A DNA stretch of 64,000 bases. It comes from 20CM-2-55-15 sp964633285. GTDB lineage: Bacteria; Acidobacteriota; Terriglobia; 20CM-2-55-15. The notes beneath the pieces are model-generated. The model saw only the letters and a list, made by a program, of their open reading frames with translations. It was not told the DNA's origin and did not search any database. How positions within the stretch are numbered: the stretch's first letter is position 1; every line of letters starts with the position of its first letter. This document shows, piece by piece, positions 40,595-49,973 of the stretch. The translations under genes were made by a program, and so were the position numbers. The stretch lies in the NCBI GenBank assembly GCA_964633285.1, contig CAZWGA010000011.1, positions 1 to 64,000 of the forward strand, in the 5' to 3' direction.

Positions 40595-40998
40595 CTGGAG
40601 AACGTTTTCGGCGGAGTACTGTCGGGAACAAGTTCGGTCGTCGTTGCGCGGGCTCTCGCCAGGGTCAGGTGTTTGACAAACCGGGCCGCGGAGGGTTCGT
40701 CGTATTTGAGCCGGTACGCCTCATCGATCGCATCGAGGAGCGGTTCGTATTTTGCAGGGATCGCGCGTATCGGGATCTCACGGCTCGTCACGTGAATTGC
40801 GCCGACCGGTTCGCCAAGAAAAGTCAGATACCAGCCGTTGGGTCTTAATGTCCGAGATCGCACAAACACGCGTCCATCCACAATCACAGCCCAGACGCCG
40901 GTAAACGCATGCGGTTCGCTGCCCGCACGGATGCGCACACCTTTGATCCGATCAATGGCGTCGATGACGTCTGGGGGGAAACGCGGTGTTTCGTGCAT
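40591..40998 (-). CDS. DUF2255 family protein
   Basis: A 135-residue protein with GVWAVIVDGRVFVRSRTLRPNGWYLTFLG, in pieces the core of the DUF2255 family (possible flavin- or F420-binding split barrel; function unknown). I chose ATG 40998; the codon before it is a TTG. It lies convergent to yajQ and is separated from the amidohydrolase gene by a strong hairpin. Confidence 0.7.
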   Translation of the reverse strand: MHETPRFPPDVIDAIDRIKGVRIRAGSEPHAFTGVWAVIVDGRVFVRSRTLRPNGWYLTFLGEPVGAIHVTSREIPIRAIPAKYEPLLDAIDEAYRLKYDEPSAARFVKHLTLARARATTTELVPDSTPPKTFSS

Positions 40999-41039
40999 CA
41001 ATCGTTTCTTAGTATCGAGTTCGTGATTCGAAGAATATC

Positions 41040-41080
41040 AAATATTGGGATATCCCTTCAGATCCCATATCCCAATATTT
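41040..41080. terminator. Hairpin, likely bidirectional transcript end
   Basis: AAATATTGGGATAT (41040-41053) pairs perfectly with 41067-41080 across a 13-base loop. It touches the stop codon of the amidohydrolase on the minus strand and ends in A/T-rich arms that give T-runs in both directions, fitting a terminator. It could equally be a dispersed palindrome. Confidence 0.5.
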
Positions 41081-42336
41081 CACATTTTGGGAAGTACAAC
41101 CCCGCCCTTCATCACAAACTTTACGCGTCGAACGGCGGAAATATCCTTTGTTGGATCGCCGTCTACGGCGATGAGGTCGGCCAGCAAGCCGTCTTTAACG
41201 CGCCCGATGCGATTTTCCATGTGCAGCACCCGCGCGTCGATGGATGTGGCGGAGCGGAGCGCATCGGCCGGCGGCATGCCGAAGTTCACCATCGCTTCGA
41301 GTTCGCGGCCATTTTCACCGTGGGCGAAAACACCGACGTCGCTGCCGCTGGCGATGGTGACGCCCGCGGCGAGGGCGGCTTTGAAGCTGGCACGTTTTCG
41401 GTCGAGATTGCGCGAGAGCGTGATCGGAGCGTTGAGCGTGGGGCATAGCGCAACGTTGAGTTGTTTCATCAGGCCGAATACTTCCGGTGTGCCTCCATCG
41501 CCGTGTTCGATGGTCTCGACGCCGGCCATTGCGGCGCGTCTCATTCCTTCGGGTGTCGAAGCGTGAGCGGAGACCGCGCGGCCGCTGCTTTTCGCGGTCG
41601 CGACGATCAGCTTCAACTCATCAAGTGAGAAAGTCGGCTCGGCCTCACCATTCGGCCCCCAGCCGTAATCAGCGTACACCTTGATCCAGTCCGCGCCTTT
41701 TCCGATCTGGTCGCGGACAACACGAATCAGGCTGTCGCCGTCCGCTTCCTCGGCGCCCTGCGGCACGCGCCATTCCGGGGCATAGCCTTTCGGCGCATAG
41801 CTGCCGGTTGCAACAATGGCCCGAGTGACAACGAGCATGCGAGGTCCTGGAATGATGCCTTGATTGACCGCGTCACGCAGGCCGACGTCGGCATACCCGG
41901 CGCCTTCGGTTCCGAGATCGCGAATCGTGGTGAAGCCCGCCATCAACGTGTTTCTCAAATGATTCGTCGCCCGCGCCACGCGCAGCGAGAGAGCTTCGTG
42001 AGCGACCTGATCGTTCCACGGTGTTTCGCTGTACGGATGCAGCAGTACGTGCGAGTGTGCTTCGATAAGGCCGGGAAGCAATGTGAAGCCGGGAAGGTCC
42101 ACAGTGCGCGCATCGGCGGGAACGCGCACGCTTGCAGGGAGGCCTGCAGCTTCGATCTTGTCGCCCCGGACCACGACGATCCAGCCTTCGTGCGGTTGCG
42201 CCGCATCGCCGTCAAATACCCGCGCAGGCCGCAGGACGTATGGAGGCGTGGTTTGGGCGTCCAGATACTTCAAGAAATACAAAGACACGACGGCGCAAAA
42301 ACATAAACAAAGAGCGACGCTATTTTTCGATGCCAT
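41080..42336 (-). CDS. Secreted amidohydrolase (imidazolonepropionase-like)
   Basis: A 418-residue metal-dependent hydrolase of the amidohydrolase superfamily. The N-terminus has a signal peptide (VALCLCFCAVVSLYFL). The metal ligands follow the usual order: His94 and His96 (EAHSHVLLH), Lys219 (WIKVYAD), His258 (SAHAST), His278 (IEHGDG) and Asp333 (GSDVGVF). Relatives include secreted Xaa-Pro dipeptidases and imidazolonepropionase-like enzymes; the substrate is unknown. It starts inside the 3' end of the ntrX-like gene (17-base overlap). Confidence 0.88.
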   Translation of the reverse strand: MASKNSVALCLCFCAVVSLYFLKYLDAQTTPPYVLRPARVFDGDAAQPHEGWIVVVRGDKIEAAGLPASVRVPADARTVDLPGFTLLPGLIEAHSHVLLHPYSETPWNDQVAHEALSLRVARATNHLRNTLMAGFTTIRDLGTEGAGYADVGLRDAVNQGIIPGPRMLVVTRAIVATGSYAPKGYAPEWRVPQGAEEADGDSLIRVVRDQIGKGADWIKVYADYGWGPNGEAEPTFSLDELKLIVATAKSSGRAVSAHASTPEGMRRAAMAGVETIEHGDGGTPEVFGLMKQLNVALCPTLNAPITLSRNLDRKRASFKAALAAGVTIASGSDVGVFAHGENGRELEAMVNFGMPPADALRSATSIDARVLHMENRIGRVKDGLLADLIAVDGDPTKDISAVRRVKFVMKGGVVLPKM

Positions 42337-43648
42337 ACGTTTTCATCTTTCGATAAAGGTAACTTCTTTCCAAACCGAGCAGCCGCGCAGTCTGCGAGAT
42401 ATTCCAGTTGTTCTCCTTCAATTTGGAAAGAATGAATTCGCGTTCATACTGAGCTCGAGCCTCGTGAAGTGTCGAAGGAGGCGCGGAAGAGTTCCCGTTC
42501 GGCACAGACAGGTCAGCGGCGTCGATGACTTCATCCTGAACCATGATCACGAGCCGCTCGATTTCGTTGCGCAGTTCCCGAACGTTGCCCGGCCACGAGT
42601 AATCCACCAGCATGTCCAGCGACTCCGAGCTGAATTCCTTCGGCCGTCTTCCATGTTCGCTGGAAAAGATTCGCATGAAGTATCGCGCAAGAATCGGTAT
42701 GTCTTCGCGCCGGTCGCGAAGGGGAGGCACGTAGAAGGGGATAACGTTCAGCCGGTAGAAGAGATCTTCGCGAAACCGGCCTGCACCGATTTCATTTTGC
42801 AGATTCTTGTTGGTTGCCGTAATCACACGCACGTCGACGCGGACGCCGGCGGGAGCGCCGATCGGCTGAAAACTTTGCTCTTCCAGCGCGCGCAGCACCT
42901 TGGCCTGCGTTTTAAGAGACATGTCGCCGATCTCGTCGAGAAACAGCGTGCCCCCATCCGCCAGTTCGAATTTGCCCTTTTTGGCTTCGCTTGCGCCGGT
43001 GAACGAACCTTTCATGTGGCCGAAGAGTTCGCTTTCGATAAGTTCTTCAGGAATCGCGGCGCAATTCACTTCGACAAATGGCGACGCCGAACGAGTGCTC
43101 ATGTAATGAATATTCCGGCTCACGAGTTCTTTGCCTGTGCCGCTTTCACCATAGATGAGGATGCGGCTATTGGTGGGCGCCACAATGGCGATCTGCTTGC
43201 GAAGGGCCTTGACCGGAATGCTCTCGCCGACAATGTTGAAGCGTTCCTCGAGTTGATGCCGCAACATGTCGTTGGCCTGCTCGAGACGTTTGTGCGAAAG
43301 AGCGTTGCGAGCGGTGAGCAACGTGTGTTCAAGCGATAGCGGCTTCTCGATGAAGTCGTATGCGCCGAGTTTTGTCGCGCTGACGGCGGTCGCGATCGTT
43401 GCATGGCCCGAAATCATGATGACGTGTGTTTCGGGCGCTTTCTCGCGCAGTTTCCGAAGCGTATCGAGGCCGTCGATACCGGGAAGCCAGATGTCCATCA
43501 GAACCAGATCGTAGGAGTTCTGCTCGATCTTCTTCAGACAGTCTTCGCCCGACGATACGGTGTCGGTCGTGAAACCTTCGTCTTCGAAGACGCCTTTCAG
43601 TGACTGCCGGATACCGGGCTCGTCATCGACAATGAGGATTCTTGGCAT
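42320..43648 (-). CDS. ntrX: NtrX-like sigma-54-dependent response regulator
   Basis: A 442-residue regulator with receiver domain (1-120; Asp8, Asp9, phospho-Asp52, Lys102), AAA+ domain with Walker A GESGTGKE (167-174), sigma-54 contact loop GSFTGA (214-219) and Walker B TLFLDEIGD (234-242), and a C-terminal Fis-type helix-turn-helix (NISQTARLLGLERSYLYRK). GSFTGA in place of GAFTGA is the form often seen in NtrX. It overlaps the sensor kinase gene by 52 bases, marking a coupled two-component system. Confidence 0.92.
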   Translation of the reverse strand: MPRILIVDDEPGIRQSLKGVFEDEGFTTDTVSSGEDCLKKIEQNSYDLVLMDIWLPGIDGLDTLRKLREKAPETHVIMISGHATIATAVSATKLGAYDFIEKPLSLEHTLLTARNALSHKRLEQANDMLRHQLEERFNIVGESIPVKALRKQIAIVAPTNSRILIYGESGTGKELVSRNIHYMSTRSASPFVEVNCAAIPEELIESELFGHMKGSFTGASEAKKGKFELADGGTLFLDEIGDMSLKTQAKVLRALEEQSFQPIGAPAGVRVDVRVITATNKNLQNEIGAGRFREDLFYRLNVIPFYVPPLRDRREDIPILARYFMRIFSSEHGRRPKEFSSESLDMLVDYSWPGNVRELRNEIERLVIMVQDEVIDAADLSVPNGNSSAPPSTLHEARAQYEREFILSKLKENNWNISQTARLLGLERSYLYRKMKTYGIEK

Positions 43649-45702
43649 ACAGGTAATTCGAGGATAAATCGCGTTCCCTTCGGCGCGTTGGGCTCGGCGC
43701 CGATATAACCTCCATGATCCGCCACAATGCGGCTCGATATGGCGAGACCCAGGCCGGTTCCGTTCTTGCGAGTCGAGAAGTACGGCGTGAAGAGCCGTTC
43801 ACGATCGTCGGCTGCGATGCCCCGCCCGGTATCCGTGATGGTCAGGCGAGCCATCGTATCGTCGCGTGTCAGTTCGCAACGGATACTCAACTCCTGCAAA
43901 GGTTCGCCGGCAAGCGCTTCGAGCGCATTATCCAGAAGATTGATCAGCACGCGTTTCATTTGCAGCGGATCCATCAGAATGGATGGGAAATCCGCAGGCA
44001 CATCGACGGAAACTTTCACGCCATCCAGGCGGCCTTCGTAAAGCGCCATTGTCCGGTCAACCAGCTCTTTCATGTTGTTCGGGAGCCGGGACACCGAAGG
44101 GAGCCGGGCGAATCGAACAAACTCGTCCACGAGATTCTTCAGACTCGACACTTCCTGGACAATGGCATCGACGCATTCTTCGATCACCGTTGTTACCCTT
44201 GGCGGAGCCGCGGGCAATCTGCGAATATTTCGAGAAATGCGTTCGGCGGAAAGTTGAATCGGCGTGAGCGGATTCTTGATTTCATGCGCAAGCCGGCGCG
44301 CCACTTCGCGCCACGCGTTGGCTTTCTGCGCGCGCACAACTTCAGTAAGATCGTCGATCACCAGCACAAAACCTCCGGTCGTCAGCCGGGCAGCGGTTAC
44401 CGAGCTGTGTGCCGGCCGTCCGTGGACTGTGAACTGAATTTCGCGTGTGACCGAATTGTTCTCGGCAGATCCCAGCAGTTCATGGATCGAAATCACATCC
44501 TGCCCGAAGACTTCCCTCAGAGTGACGGCATTCTCCGTTGAAAACATCGTGCGTGCGGCGCGATTGATTTTGTTCACTCGCAGGTCCGGATCGAGCGAAA
44601 TAACCCCGGTCGGGATACTTTCGAGAATGATCTCCGTATACCGGCGCCGCGCTTCGAGTTCGACGGTCGTACCCTGAAGCTGGCCCGCCATGTCGTTAAA
44701 GAGCGTGACGAGCAGGCCGAGTTCGTCCTGTGCCTGAACGTGCACACGATGATCGAGGTTGCCCGCGGAGATCTCGCGCGTTGCTTCGGAGAGCGCCTCG
44801 ATCGGAATGGTGATTCGCTTGGAGAGGAACAGTCCCGTCCATACCGCCGCGAAAAGCACGAGTACGGTCATCAGCAGCAGAATGTAGACGTATGTATCGC
44901 GGAACCATTTCTGATTTTGAACCAGCGATTGATAGTGCGCGTGTTCCGACGCAATCTTCGAACTCAATTGAACGAATCGTTCGGGCCGCGGAAACACGGC
45001 TGCGAGAATTTCACGGCGCTGTGAGGAATCATTGCGATGGACGCCGACCCAATAAGAGTCGATATCGAGAAAAGCGTCTTTCCGCGCACCAAGCTGCCTG
45101 CGAATTCTGGCCGCGAGATCGGGTTTGACGATTTGCGGCTCCCCGGACGAGCGCAGAATGTTGCCGTCGCCGTCAAGAACCGCGAGAGCCTGAAGCTTGA
45201 AAGTTTCGCGAGCCTCGTCGAGATCAACGGTCGCTTCCTTTCCAAGGTGAGTCAGGATGCTGCGCGACAGAGCCTCGTGCTCGGCGCGCCATTGAAGGCT
45301 CATGTCGGAACTTGCGCTGAAAATCTGGTCTACCGGCACACTGAACCATTTCATAATGCTTCGGTTGACCAGGCTGAAGCCGAACAGAAACAAAAACGTT
45401 GCGGGAATCAGCGTGAGCGAAATCATCGACACCAGCACGCTCGTTTTGAATTTGGATCCCGGCTTCTGTTGTTTTCGTTCCGCCCAGACCTTGATCAAAT
45501 CTCGCAGCAATACGAATCCAAAGATCAGTAGAACAAGGAATATGAAAGTCGATAGGGTATAAAGGAGAACGATCTGACTCGGATCTGAGGGCGCAAAGAG
45601 CGGATCCAGATTGAAGGCCGCCTGAACGAAACCCAACACGGCGAGCGTCAGCAGAAAAAAGCCCGCTATATAAAGCTTCGTGGTTTGTGGAGCCGCCTTC
45701 AT
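43597..45702 (-). CDS. ntrY: NtrY-like sensor histidine kinase
   Basis: A 701-residue membrane kinase. Several N-terminal helices (to about residue 110) precede an extracytoplasmic sensor region. Another helix (about 265-290) leads to a HAMP domain (ISKRITIPIEALSEATREIS-type), a PAS domain, and the kinase core with phospho-accepting His473 (LAHEIKNPLTPIQLSAERI) and an ATP-binding domain ending GTGLGLAISSRIV. This arrangement is that of NtrY. The signal sensed is unknown. The gene is divergent from pilC. Confidence 0.92.
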   Translation of the reverse strand: MKAAPQTTKLYIAGFFLLTLAVLGFVQAAFNLDPLFAPSDPSQIVLLYTLSTFIFLVLLIFGFVLLRDLIKVWAERKQQKPGSKFKTSVLVSMISLTLIPATFLFLFGFSLVNRSIMKWFSVPVDQIFSASSDMSLQWRAEHEALSRSILTHLGKEATVDLDEARETFKLQALAVLDGDGNILRSSGEPQIVKPDLAARIRRQLGARKDAFLDIDSYWVGVHRNDSSQRREILAAVFPRPERFVQLSSKIASEHAHYQSLVQNQKWFRDTYVYILLLMTVLVLFAAVWTGLFLSKRITIPIEALSEATREISAGNLDHRVHVQAQDELGLLVTLFNDMAGQLQGTTVELEARRRYTEIILESIPTGVISLDPDLRVNKINRAARTMFSTENAVTLREVFGQDVISIHELLGSAENNSVTREIQFTVHGRPAHSSVTAARLTTGGFVLVIDDLTEVVRAQKANAWREVARRLAHEIKNPLTPIQLSAERISRNIRRLPAAPPRVTTVIEECVDAIVQEVSSLKNLVDEFVRFARLPSVSRLPNNMKELVDRTMALYEGRLDGVKVSVDVPADFPSILMDPLQMKRVLINLLDNALEALAGEPLQELSIRCELTRDDTMARLTITDTGRGIAADDRERLFTPYFSTRKNGTGLGLAISSRIVADHGGYIGAEPNAPKGTRFILELPVCQESSLSMTSPVSGSH

Positions 45703-45729
45703 GTCTGGGTGAGAATATCACACACCTTC

Positions 45730-45746
45730 GGCGGTCCCTGACCGCC
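45730..45746. promoter_or_regulatory. Inverted repeat upstream of sigma-54 site
   Basis: GGCGGTC and GACCGCC form perfect 7-base arms around CCT. It lies eight bases upstream of the sigma-54 promoter element and 28 bases upstream of the ntrY start. It could bind a regulator such as NtrX or PilR, or be a leader hairpin. Confidence 0.4.
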
Positions 45747-45753
45747 CCTGGAG

Positions 45754-45768
45754 TGGACAGGGCTTTGC
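45754..45768 (+). promoter_or_regulatory. Sigma-54 promoter of pilC-pilS-pilR
   Basis: TGGACAGGGCTTTGC has the invariant GG (-24) and GC (-12) at the correct 10-base separation and matches TGG-N3-G-N4-TTGC of the consensus. It lies between two genes for sigma-54 activators and 44 bases before the pilC ATG. A weaker sigma-70-like pair (TTGCCG at 45765, TACAAT at 45787) overlaps it. Confidence 0.6.
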
Positions 45769-45811
45769 CGGAACCTGTCAAATGAGTACAATGCCGCGGA
45801 AAGGGTGATAT

Positions 45812-47014
45812 ATGCCAACCTTCACATTTAAAGGACAGAATCGGACGGGACAAACGATTTCGGGCGAACGTGTTGCGGACAGCCGGCAGGCCCTGGCGTT
45901 GGCTTTGAGGGGCGAGCAGATCGCTCTTCTGGAAGCCGCGGAAAAGAAGAACGTCGGGAGGAAAATCGGGGGCCCTAATCCATCGGCGAAAGATATCGCC
46001 GTTTTCACTCGGCAGTTTTCGGTCATGATCGATTCGGGCGTGCCGCTGGTGCAGTGCATTGAAATCCTGGGTTCAACTCAGGAAAACAAGAAATTTCAAG
46101 CGGCGCTTAAGGCAGTCCAGGCGGACGTCGAGTCGGGAAACAGCCTGGCGGCGTCGATGAAGAATCACCCCAAGGTTTTTGATGAACTCTACACCAACAT
46201 GGTGGCCGCTGGAGAAGCCGGCGGTATCCTCGATACGATTTTTCAGCGCCTTTCGGTCTACATCGAAAAAGCCGTGAAACTGAAGCGGGCGGTCCAGTCG
46301 GCCATGGTTTACCCGATTGCCGTTGTGATCATCGCCAGCGGCGTCATCACCCTGATTCTGTGGAAAGTCGTTCCGATGTTTACGGAACTCTTCAACAGCA
46401 TGGGCGTGCAGTTGCCTTTGCCGACGCGGGTGGTCATTGGATCCAGCCAGTTCATCATCAGCTACGGAATATTCATCATCATCGGGCTCGGTCTTCTGGC
46501 ATTCGGATTCAAGTCGTATTACGCGACGCCAAAAGGCCGGTACGTGGTTGATGGGCTCACTCTGAAGGCGCCCGTATTCGGCCCGTTGTTGCGGAAAATC
46601 TCAGTCGCACGATTCACGCAAACCATGGCGACGTTGATCGCCAGCGGCGTTCCGATTCTGGACTGTCTGGACATTACCGCGCGCACGTCCGGCAACGCGA
46701 TCATTGAAGAAGCGATTCTCAATGTGAAGAAGGCGATTGAACAAGGCCGCACGATTGTCGAACCGCTGAAAGAGTCGAAAGTGTTTCCGACCATGGTTGT
46801 TTCGATGATCGGTGTCGGTGAACAGGCCGGAGCGCTGGAAGTCATGCTGACGAAGATCGCGGCATTCTACGAAGAAGAAGTGGACGCGGCAGTGGGCGAT
46901 CTCATGACGGCTCTGGAACCCATGATCATCGTGGTGCTCGGTGTGACCGTAGGCGGAATCGTCATTTCCATGTACATGCCTATCTTCTCTCTCGTCGGCC
47001 AGCTCAGCAAATAA
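45812..47014 (+). CDS. pilC: Type IV pilus inner-membrane platform protein PilC
   Basis: A 400-residue GspF/PilC-family protein. It begins MPTFTFKGQNRTGQTISGE and has two repeated T2SSF domains, each starting with FTRQFSVMIDSGVPL or FTQTMATLIASGVPI and containing the GExxGxL-type motif (AGEAGGILD, GEQAGALEVM). Three membrane helices separate and follow them. It anchors the pilus motor in the inner membrane. No pilB, pilT or pilin gene is in the window. Confidence 0.94.
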   Translation: MPTFTFKGQNRTGQTISGERVADSRQALALALRGEQIALLEAAEKKNVGRKIGGPNPSAKDIAVFTRQFSVMIDSGVPLVQCIEILGSTQENKKFQAALKAVQADVESGNSLAASMKNHPKVFDELYTNMVAAGEAGGILDTIFQRLSVYIEKAVKLKRAVQSAMVYPIAVVIIASGVITLILWKVVPMFTELFNSMGVQLPLPTRVVIGSSQFIISYGIFIIIGLGLLAFGFKSYYATPKGRYVVDGLTLKAPVFGPLLRKISVARFTQTMATLIASGVPILDCLDITARTSGNAIIEEAILNVKKAIEQGRTIVEPLKESKVFPTMVVSMIGVGEQAGALEVMLTKIAAFYEEEVDAAVGDLMTALEPMIIVVLGVTVGGIVISMYMPIFSLVGQLSK

Positions 47015-47018
47015 CGCG

Positions 47019-48584
47019 ATGGCCGGCATCGCCATCATGGATCGGCGCAAATGGCTTCTGCGATTGATCTATGTGCGGCTCGCTGTTTTCACGATATTCG
47101 TTGCCGCCGATACCTCGCGTAAAGGCGGACCTTCCATCGATATGCTCGTGCTGCTTGCGGCCGTCTACGGGCTGTCTGCCTGTTGGTTCGCCCTGGTCAA
47201 GCTGAGCAGTTCGTACGTGTGGCAGGCCTACGCGCAGATTGCCATCGACCTGTTGCTCATCACGTGGACGGTAAATCGCACGGGTGGCATCGACAGTTAT
47301 CTCTCTTCTTTGTATTTTCTGGAAATCGTTATGTCGAGCATCCTGCTCGAACGGCGCGGCGCCTTCGTGGCGGGAACGGCAAGTTCGCTGATTCATTTTG
47401 CGCACATGGACCTGGCGTATTTCGGCTACATCCGGTCGACCGGCGTGTGGGCCGGCGATCTGCCGTCGTTGCAGGGTGTGATCAGCCTCAGCATTTTCGG
47501 ATTCTGTTCCGTTGCATTTCTTTCGAACTTCCTGGCGGAAAGCTGGCGCAGCACGGGCGCTGAACTGCAGAAATCAACCGGGCAGGTCGCATTTCTTCAG
47601 GCATTCAGCGATCGAGTGATCGACAGCCTGGGCACAGGGCTGATCACGACAGACCTGGAAGGCCGTATTTATCTGTTTAACCGCGCGGCCGAGGAGATCA
47701 CGGACTATCAATCCTACGAGGCCCTGCGGCTTCGGATCTGGGACGTGTTTCCCGGCATGCAGCCGCAATGGAGTTCGGGCCGTTTCGAGATCTCGACATC
47801 CAGGCGCGACGGGAAAAACGTCAACCTTCGCTTCCTGGTTTCGCCTGTAATGATCGATGAGAAAAACACGGCGGGCTACGTATGGTCCTTCGATGATGTG
47901 ACCGAGCTGCGTTTGCTCGAGAGGCAAATGCGCCAGAAGGAGCAAATGGCGGCGATCGGTACGATGTCGGCCGGCATGGCTCATGAAATCCGTAATCCTC
48001 TGGCTTCGATTGCCGGCTCGTTCAACCTTCTGCAGTCTGACTTGAAACTCAATCCGGATCAGCGGCAGCTTGCGGAAATCATCAAACGAGAAACCGAGAG
48101 ACTCAATCGCACGATTACAGAGTTTCTTTCGTACGCGCGCCCTCAGGTCCCGAATCCGACAAAGGTGGATCTGGCCGGATTGATTTCTGAAACCATGCAG
48201 TTGATGAGCAACAGCCCTGAGTTGAAATCCGCTCACAAAATCGAGACCAACCTGATGCCTGTGCAGGCGGACGTCGACGAAAACATGATGCGGCAGGTGT
48301 TTTATAATCTCGCCTCGAATGCGTTCAAAGCCATGCCGGATGGGGGGACTCTCACGATAGCGCTCGAAAGGCAAAACGGCGGCGCTCAGATCCGATTCGC
48401 GGACACGGGCATCGGAATGGCGGAGGACGAGGTGAAGGGATTATTCGTTCCATTCAATTCCTCGTTTCGCAATGGAACGGGTTTGGGACTGCCGATCGTT
48501 TATCAAATCATCAATGCACACAACGGTACGATTGCCGTTAAGTCTCGCAAGGGAGCGGGAACAACGTTCGTTATCGATTTGTAG
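47019..48584 (+). CDS. pilS: PilS-like sensor histidine kinase
   Basis: A 521-residue kinase with about six N-terminal membrane helices (to about 185), a PAS domain (around 200-300) and the kinase core with His322 (AGMAHEIRNPLASI). The ATP-binding domain ends NGTGLGLPIVYQII. This matches PilS, which senses pilin levels through membrane contacts. It is four bases after pilC and just ahead of pilR, a standard pilus regulatory order. Confidence 0.9.
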   Translation: MAGIAIMDRRKWLLRLIYVRLAVFTIFVAADTSRKGGPSIDMLVLLAAVYGLSACWFALVKLSSSYVWQAYAQIAIDLLLITWTVNRTGGIDSYLSSLYFLEIVMSSILLERRGAFVAGTASSLIHFAHMDLAYFGYIRSTGVWAGDLPSLQGVISLSIFGFCSVAFLSNFLAESWRSTGAELQKSTGQVAFLQAFSDRVIDSLGTGLITTDLEGRIYLFNRAAEEITDYQSYEALRLRIWDVFPGMQPQWSSGRFEISTSRRDGKNVNLRFLVSPVMIDEKNTAGYVWSFDDVTELRLLERQMRQKEQMAAIGTMSAGMAHEIRNPLASIAGSFNLLQSDLKLNPDQRQLAEIIKRETERLNRTITEFLSYARPQVPNPTKVDLAGLISETMQLMSNSPELKSAHKIETNLMPVQADVDENMMRQVFYNLASNAFKAMPDGGTLTIALERQNGGAQIRFADTGIGMAEDEVKGLFVPFNSSFRNGTGLGLPIVYQIINAHNGTIAVKSRKGAGTTFVIDL

Positions 48585-48596
48585 GCCGTGACTCCA

Positions 48597-49973
48597 ATGC
48601 CCAAACGCGCGAGGATCCTCATCGTCGACGACGAGCGTTCGATTCGGGAACTGCTCGAAATCTTTCTGAAAAAGGAAGGATTCAGCGTCACCGTTGCTTC
48701 CAGCGGAGCTGAGGGCATGGCGCAGGCGAAATCTTCCGATTTCGATCTGATCATTTCCGACATCAGGATGGGAGACATGTCGGGCATCGATTTGCTCCGT
48801 GAGGTTCGCAAGACGGGCTTCAGCGGCCAGTTCATTCTTCTGACGGCGTACGCCAGCGCCGAGACTGCGATACAGGCGCTGAAAATGGGCGCATTCGACT
48901 ACATCCTCAAAACCGAGAATTTCATGGAAGAGCTCAAGCTCGTCGTGTACGGCGCGCTCGAGAATCGGCGTCTGCGCGAAGAGAATACCTATCTCCGCCG
49001 CGAGTTCCGCAAGGCGCACGGCATGGGGAACCTCATCGGAAAGAGCAAAAAGATGCAGGAGCTCTTCAAGATGATCGAAGTCGTCAGCGCCACCAACAGT
49101 ACCGTGCTGATCACGGGTGAAAGCGGTACCGGCAAAGAGCTCGCCGCGAAAGCGATTCATCTGAACAGCGCCAGAGCGGACGAAGCGTTTGTTTCCGTGA
49201 ACTGTGGAGCATTTACGGAGACTCTTCTGGAAAGCGAATTGTTCGGCTATATGCGTGGCGCGTTTACGGGAGCGGCGGCGAACAAAAAAGGATTATTCGA
49301 AGTCGCCGACAAAGGCACGATCTTCCTGGACGAGATCGGCGACACAAGTCCCGCAATGCAGGTAAAACTTCTGCGAGTCCTTCAGGAGCGCACATTGAGG
49401 CGAGTGGGCGGAATCGAAGAGATCCCTGTTGATGTGCGAATCATAGCGGCGACAAACCGGGATCTCAGCGAAATGGTTGCGGAGAATCAGTTTCGCGAGG
49501 ATCTTTTTTACCGCATCAGCGTGATTCCCATTGAACTGTCTCCGCTGCGGCACCGGCGTGACGACATACCGCTCCTGGCGAACCATTTTCTGGAGCGCCT
49601 CAATTCGTCGATGGGAAGAAAGATCGAGCACATCTCCGATGAAGCGCTGAAGAAGATGGAAAGCTACGACTGGCCGGGTAATGTCCGTGAACTCGAAAAT
49701 GCGATGGAGCGGGCTTTCATTCTGGAAACCTCGAGCGCGCTCTCCGCGCAGCATCTGCCCGAAGCTGTCGCGACCAATCCTCGCATGCGTACATTTACGG
49801 ATTTTCCTGATGAAGGTTTCGATCTCGAGTCGCATGTGGAGAATCTTCAAAAGGGATATCTGCAGGAAGCGCTGCGGCGATCCAACGGCGTTCAGGTCAA
49901 GGCAGCCGAGTTGTTGCGCATGTCCTACCGGTCTTTCCGGCATTACATGCAGAAGTACAACATTCCGTCGTAA
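48597..49973 (+). CDS. pilR: PilR-like sigma-54-dependent response regulator
   Basis: The partner of PilS: a receiver domain (phospho-Asp55 in DLIISDIRMGD), an AAA+ domain with GESGTGKE and the canonical GAFTGA loop, Walker B FLDEIGD, and a C-terminal Fis helix-turn-helix (VKAAELLRMSYRSFRHYMQ). ATG 48597 gives 458 residues; a GTG at 48588 would add three. PilR activates sigma-54-dependent pilin transcription in other bacteria. Confidence 0.92.
   Translation: MPKRARILIVDDERSIRELLEIFLKKEGFSVTVASSGAEGMAQAKSSDFDLIISDIRMGDMSGIDLLREVRKTGFSGQFILLTAYASAETAIQALKMGAFDYILKTENFMEELKLVVYGALENRRLREENTYLRREFRKAHGMGNLIGKSKKMQELFKMIEVVSATNSTVLITGESGTGKELAAKAIHLNSARADEAFVSVNCGAFTETLLESELFGYMRGAFTGAAANKKGLFEVADKGTIFLDEIGDTSPAMQVKLLRVLQERTLRRVGGIEEIPVDVRIIAATNRDLSEMVAENQFREDLFYRISVIPIELSPLRHRRDDIPLLANHFLERLNSSMGRKIEHISDEALKKMESYDWPGNVRELENAMERAFILETSSALSAQHLPEAVATNPRMRTFTDFPDEGFDLESHVENLQKGYLQEALRRSNGVQVKAAELLRMSYRSFRHYMQKYNIPS

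Noticed and set aside
42083..43339. 418-codon plus-strand ORF opposite the amidohydrolase and ntrX
   Set aside because: It spans two well-supported minus-strand genes and shows no domain; an antisense artefact.
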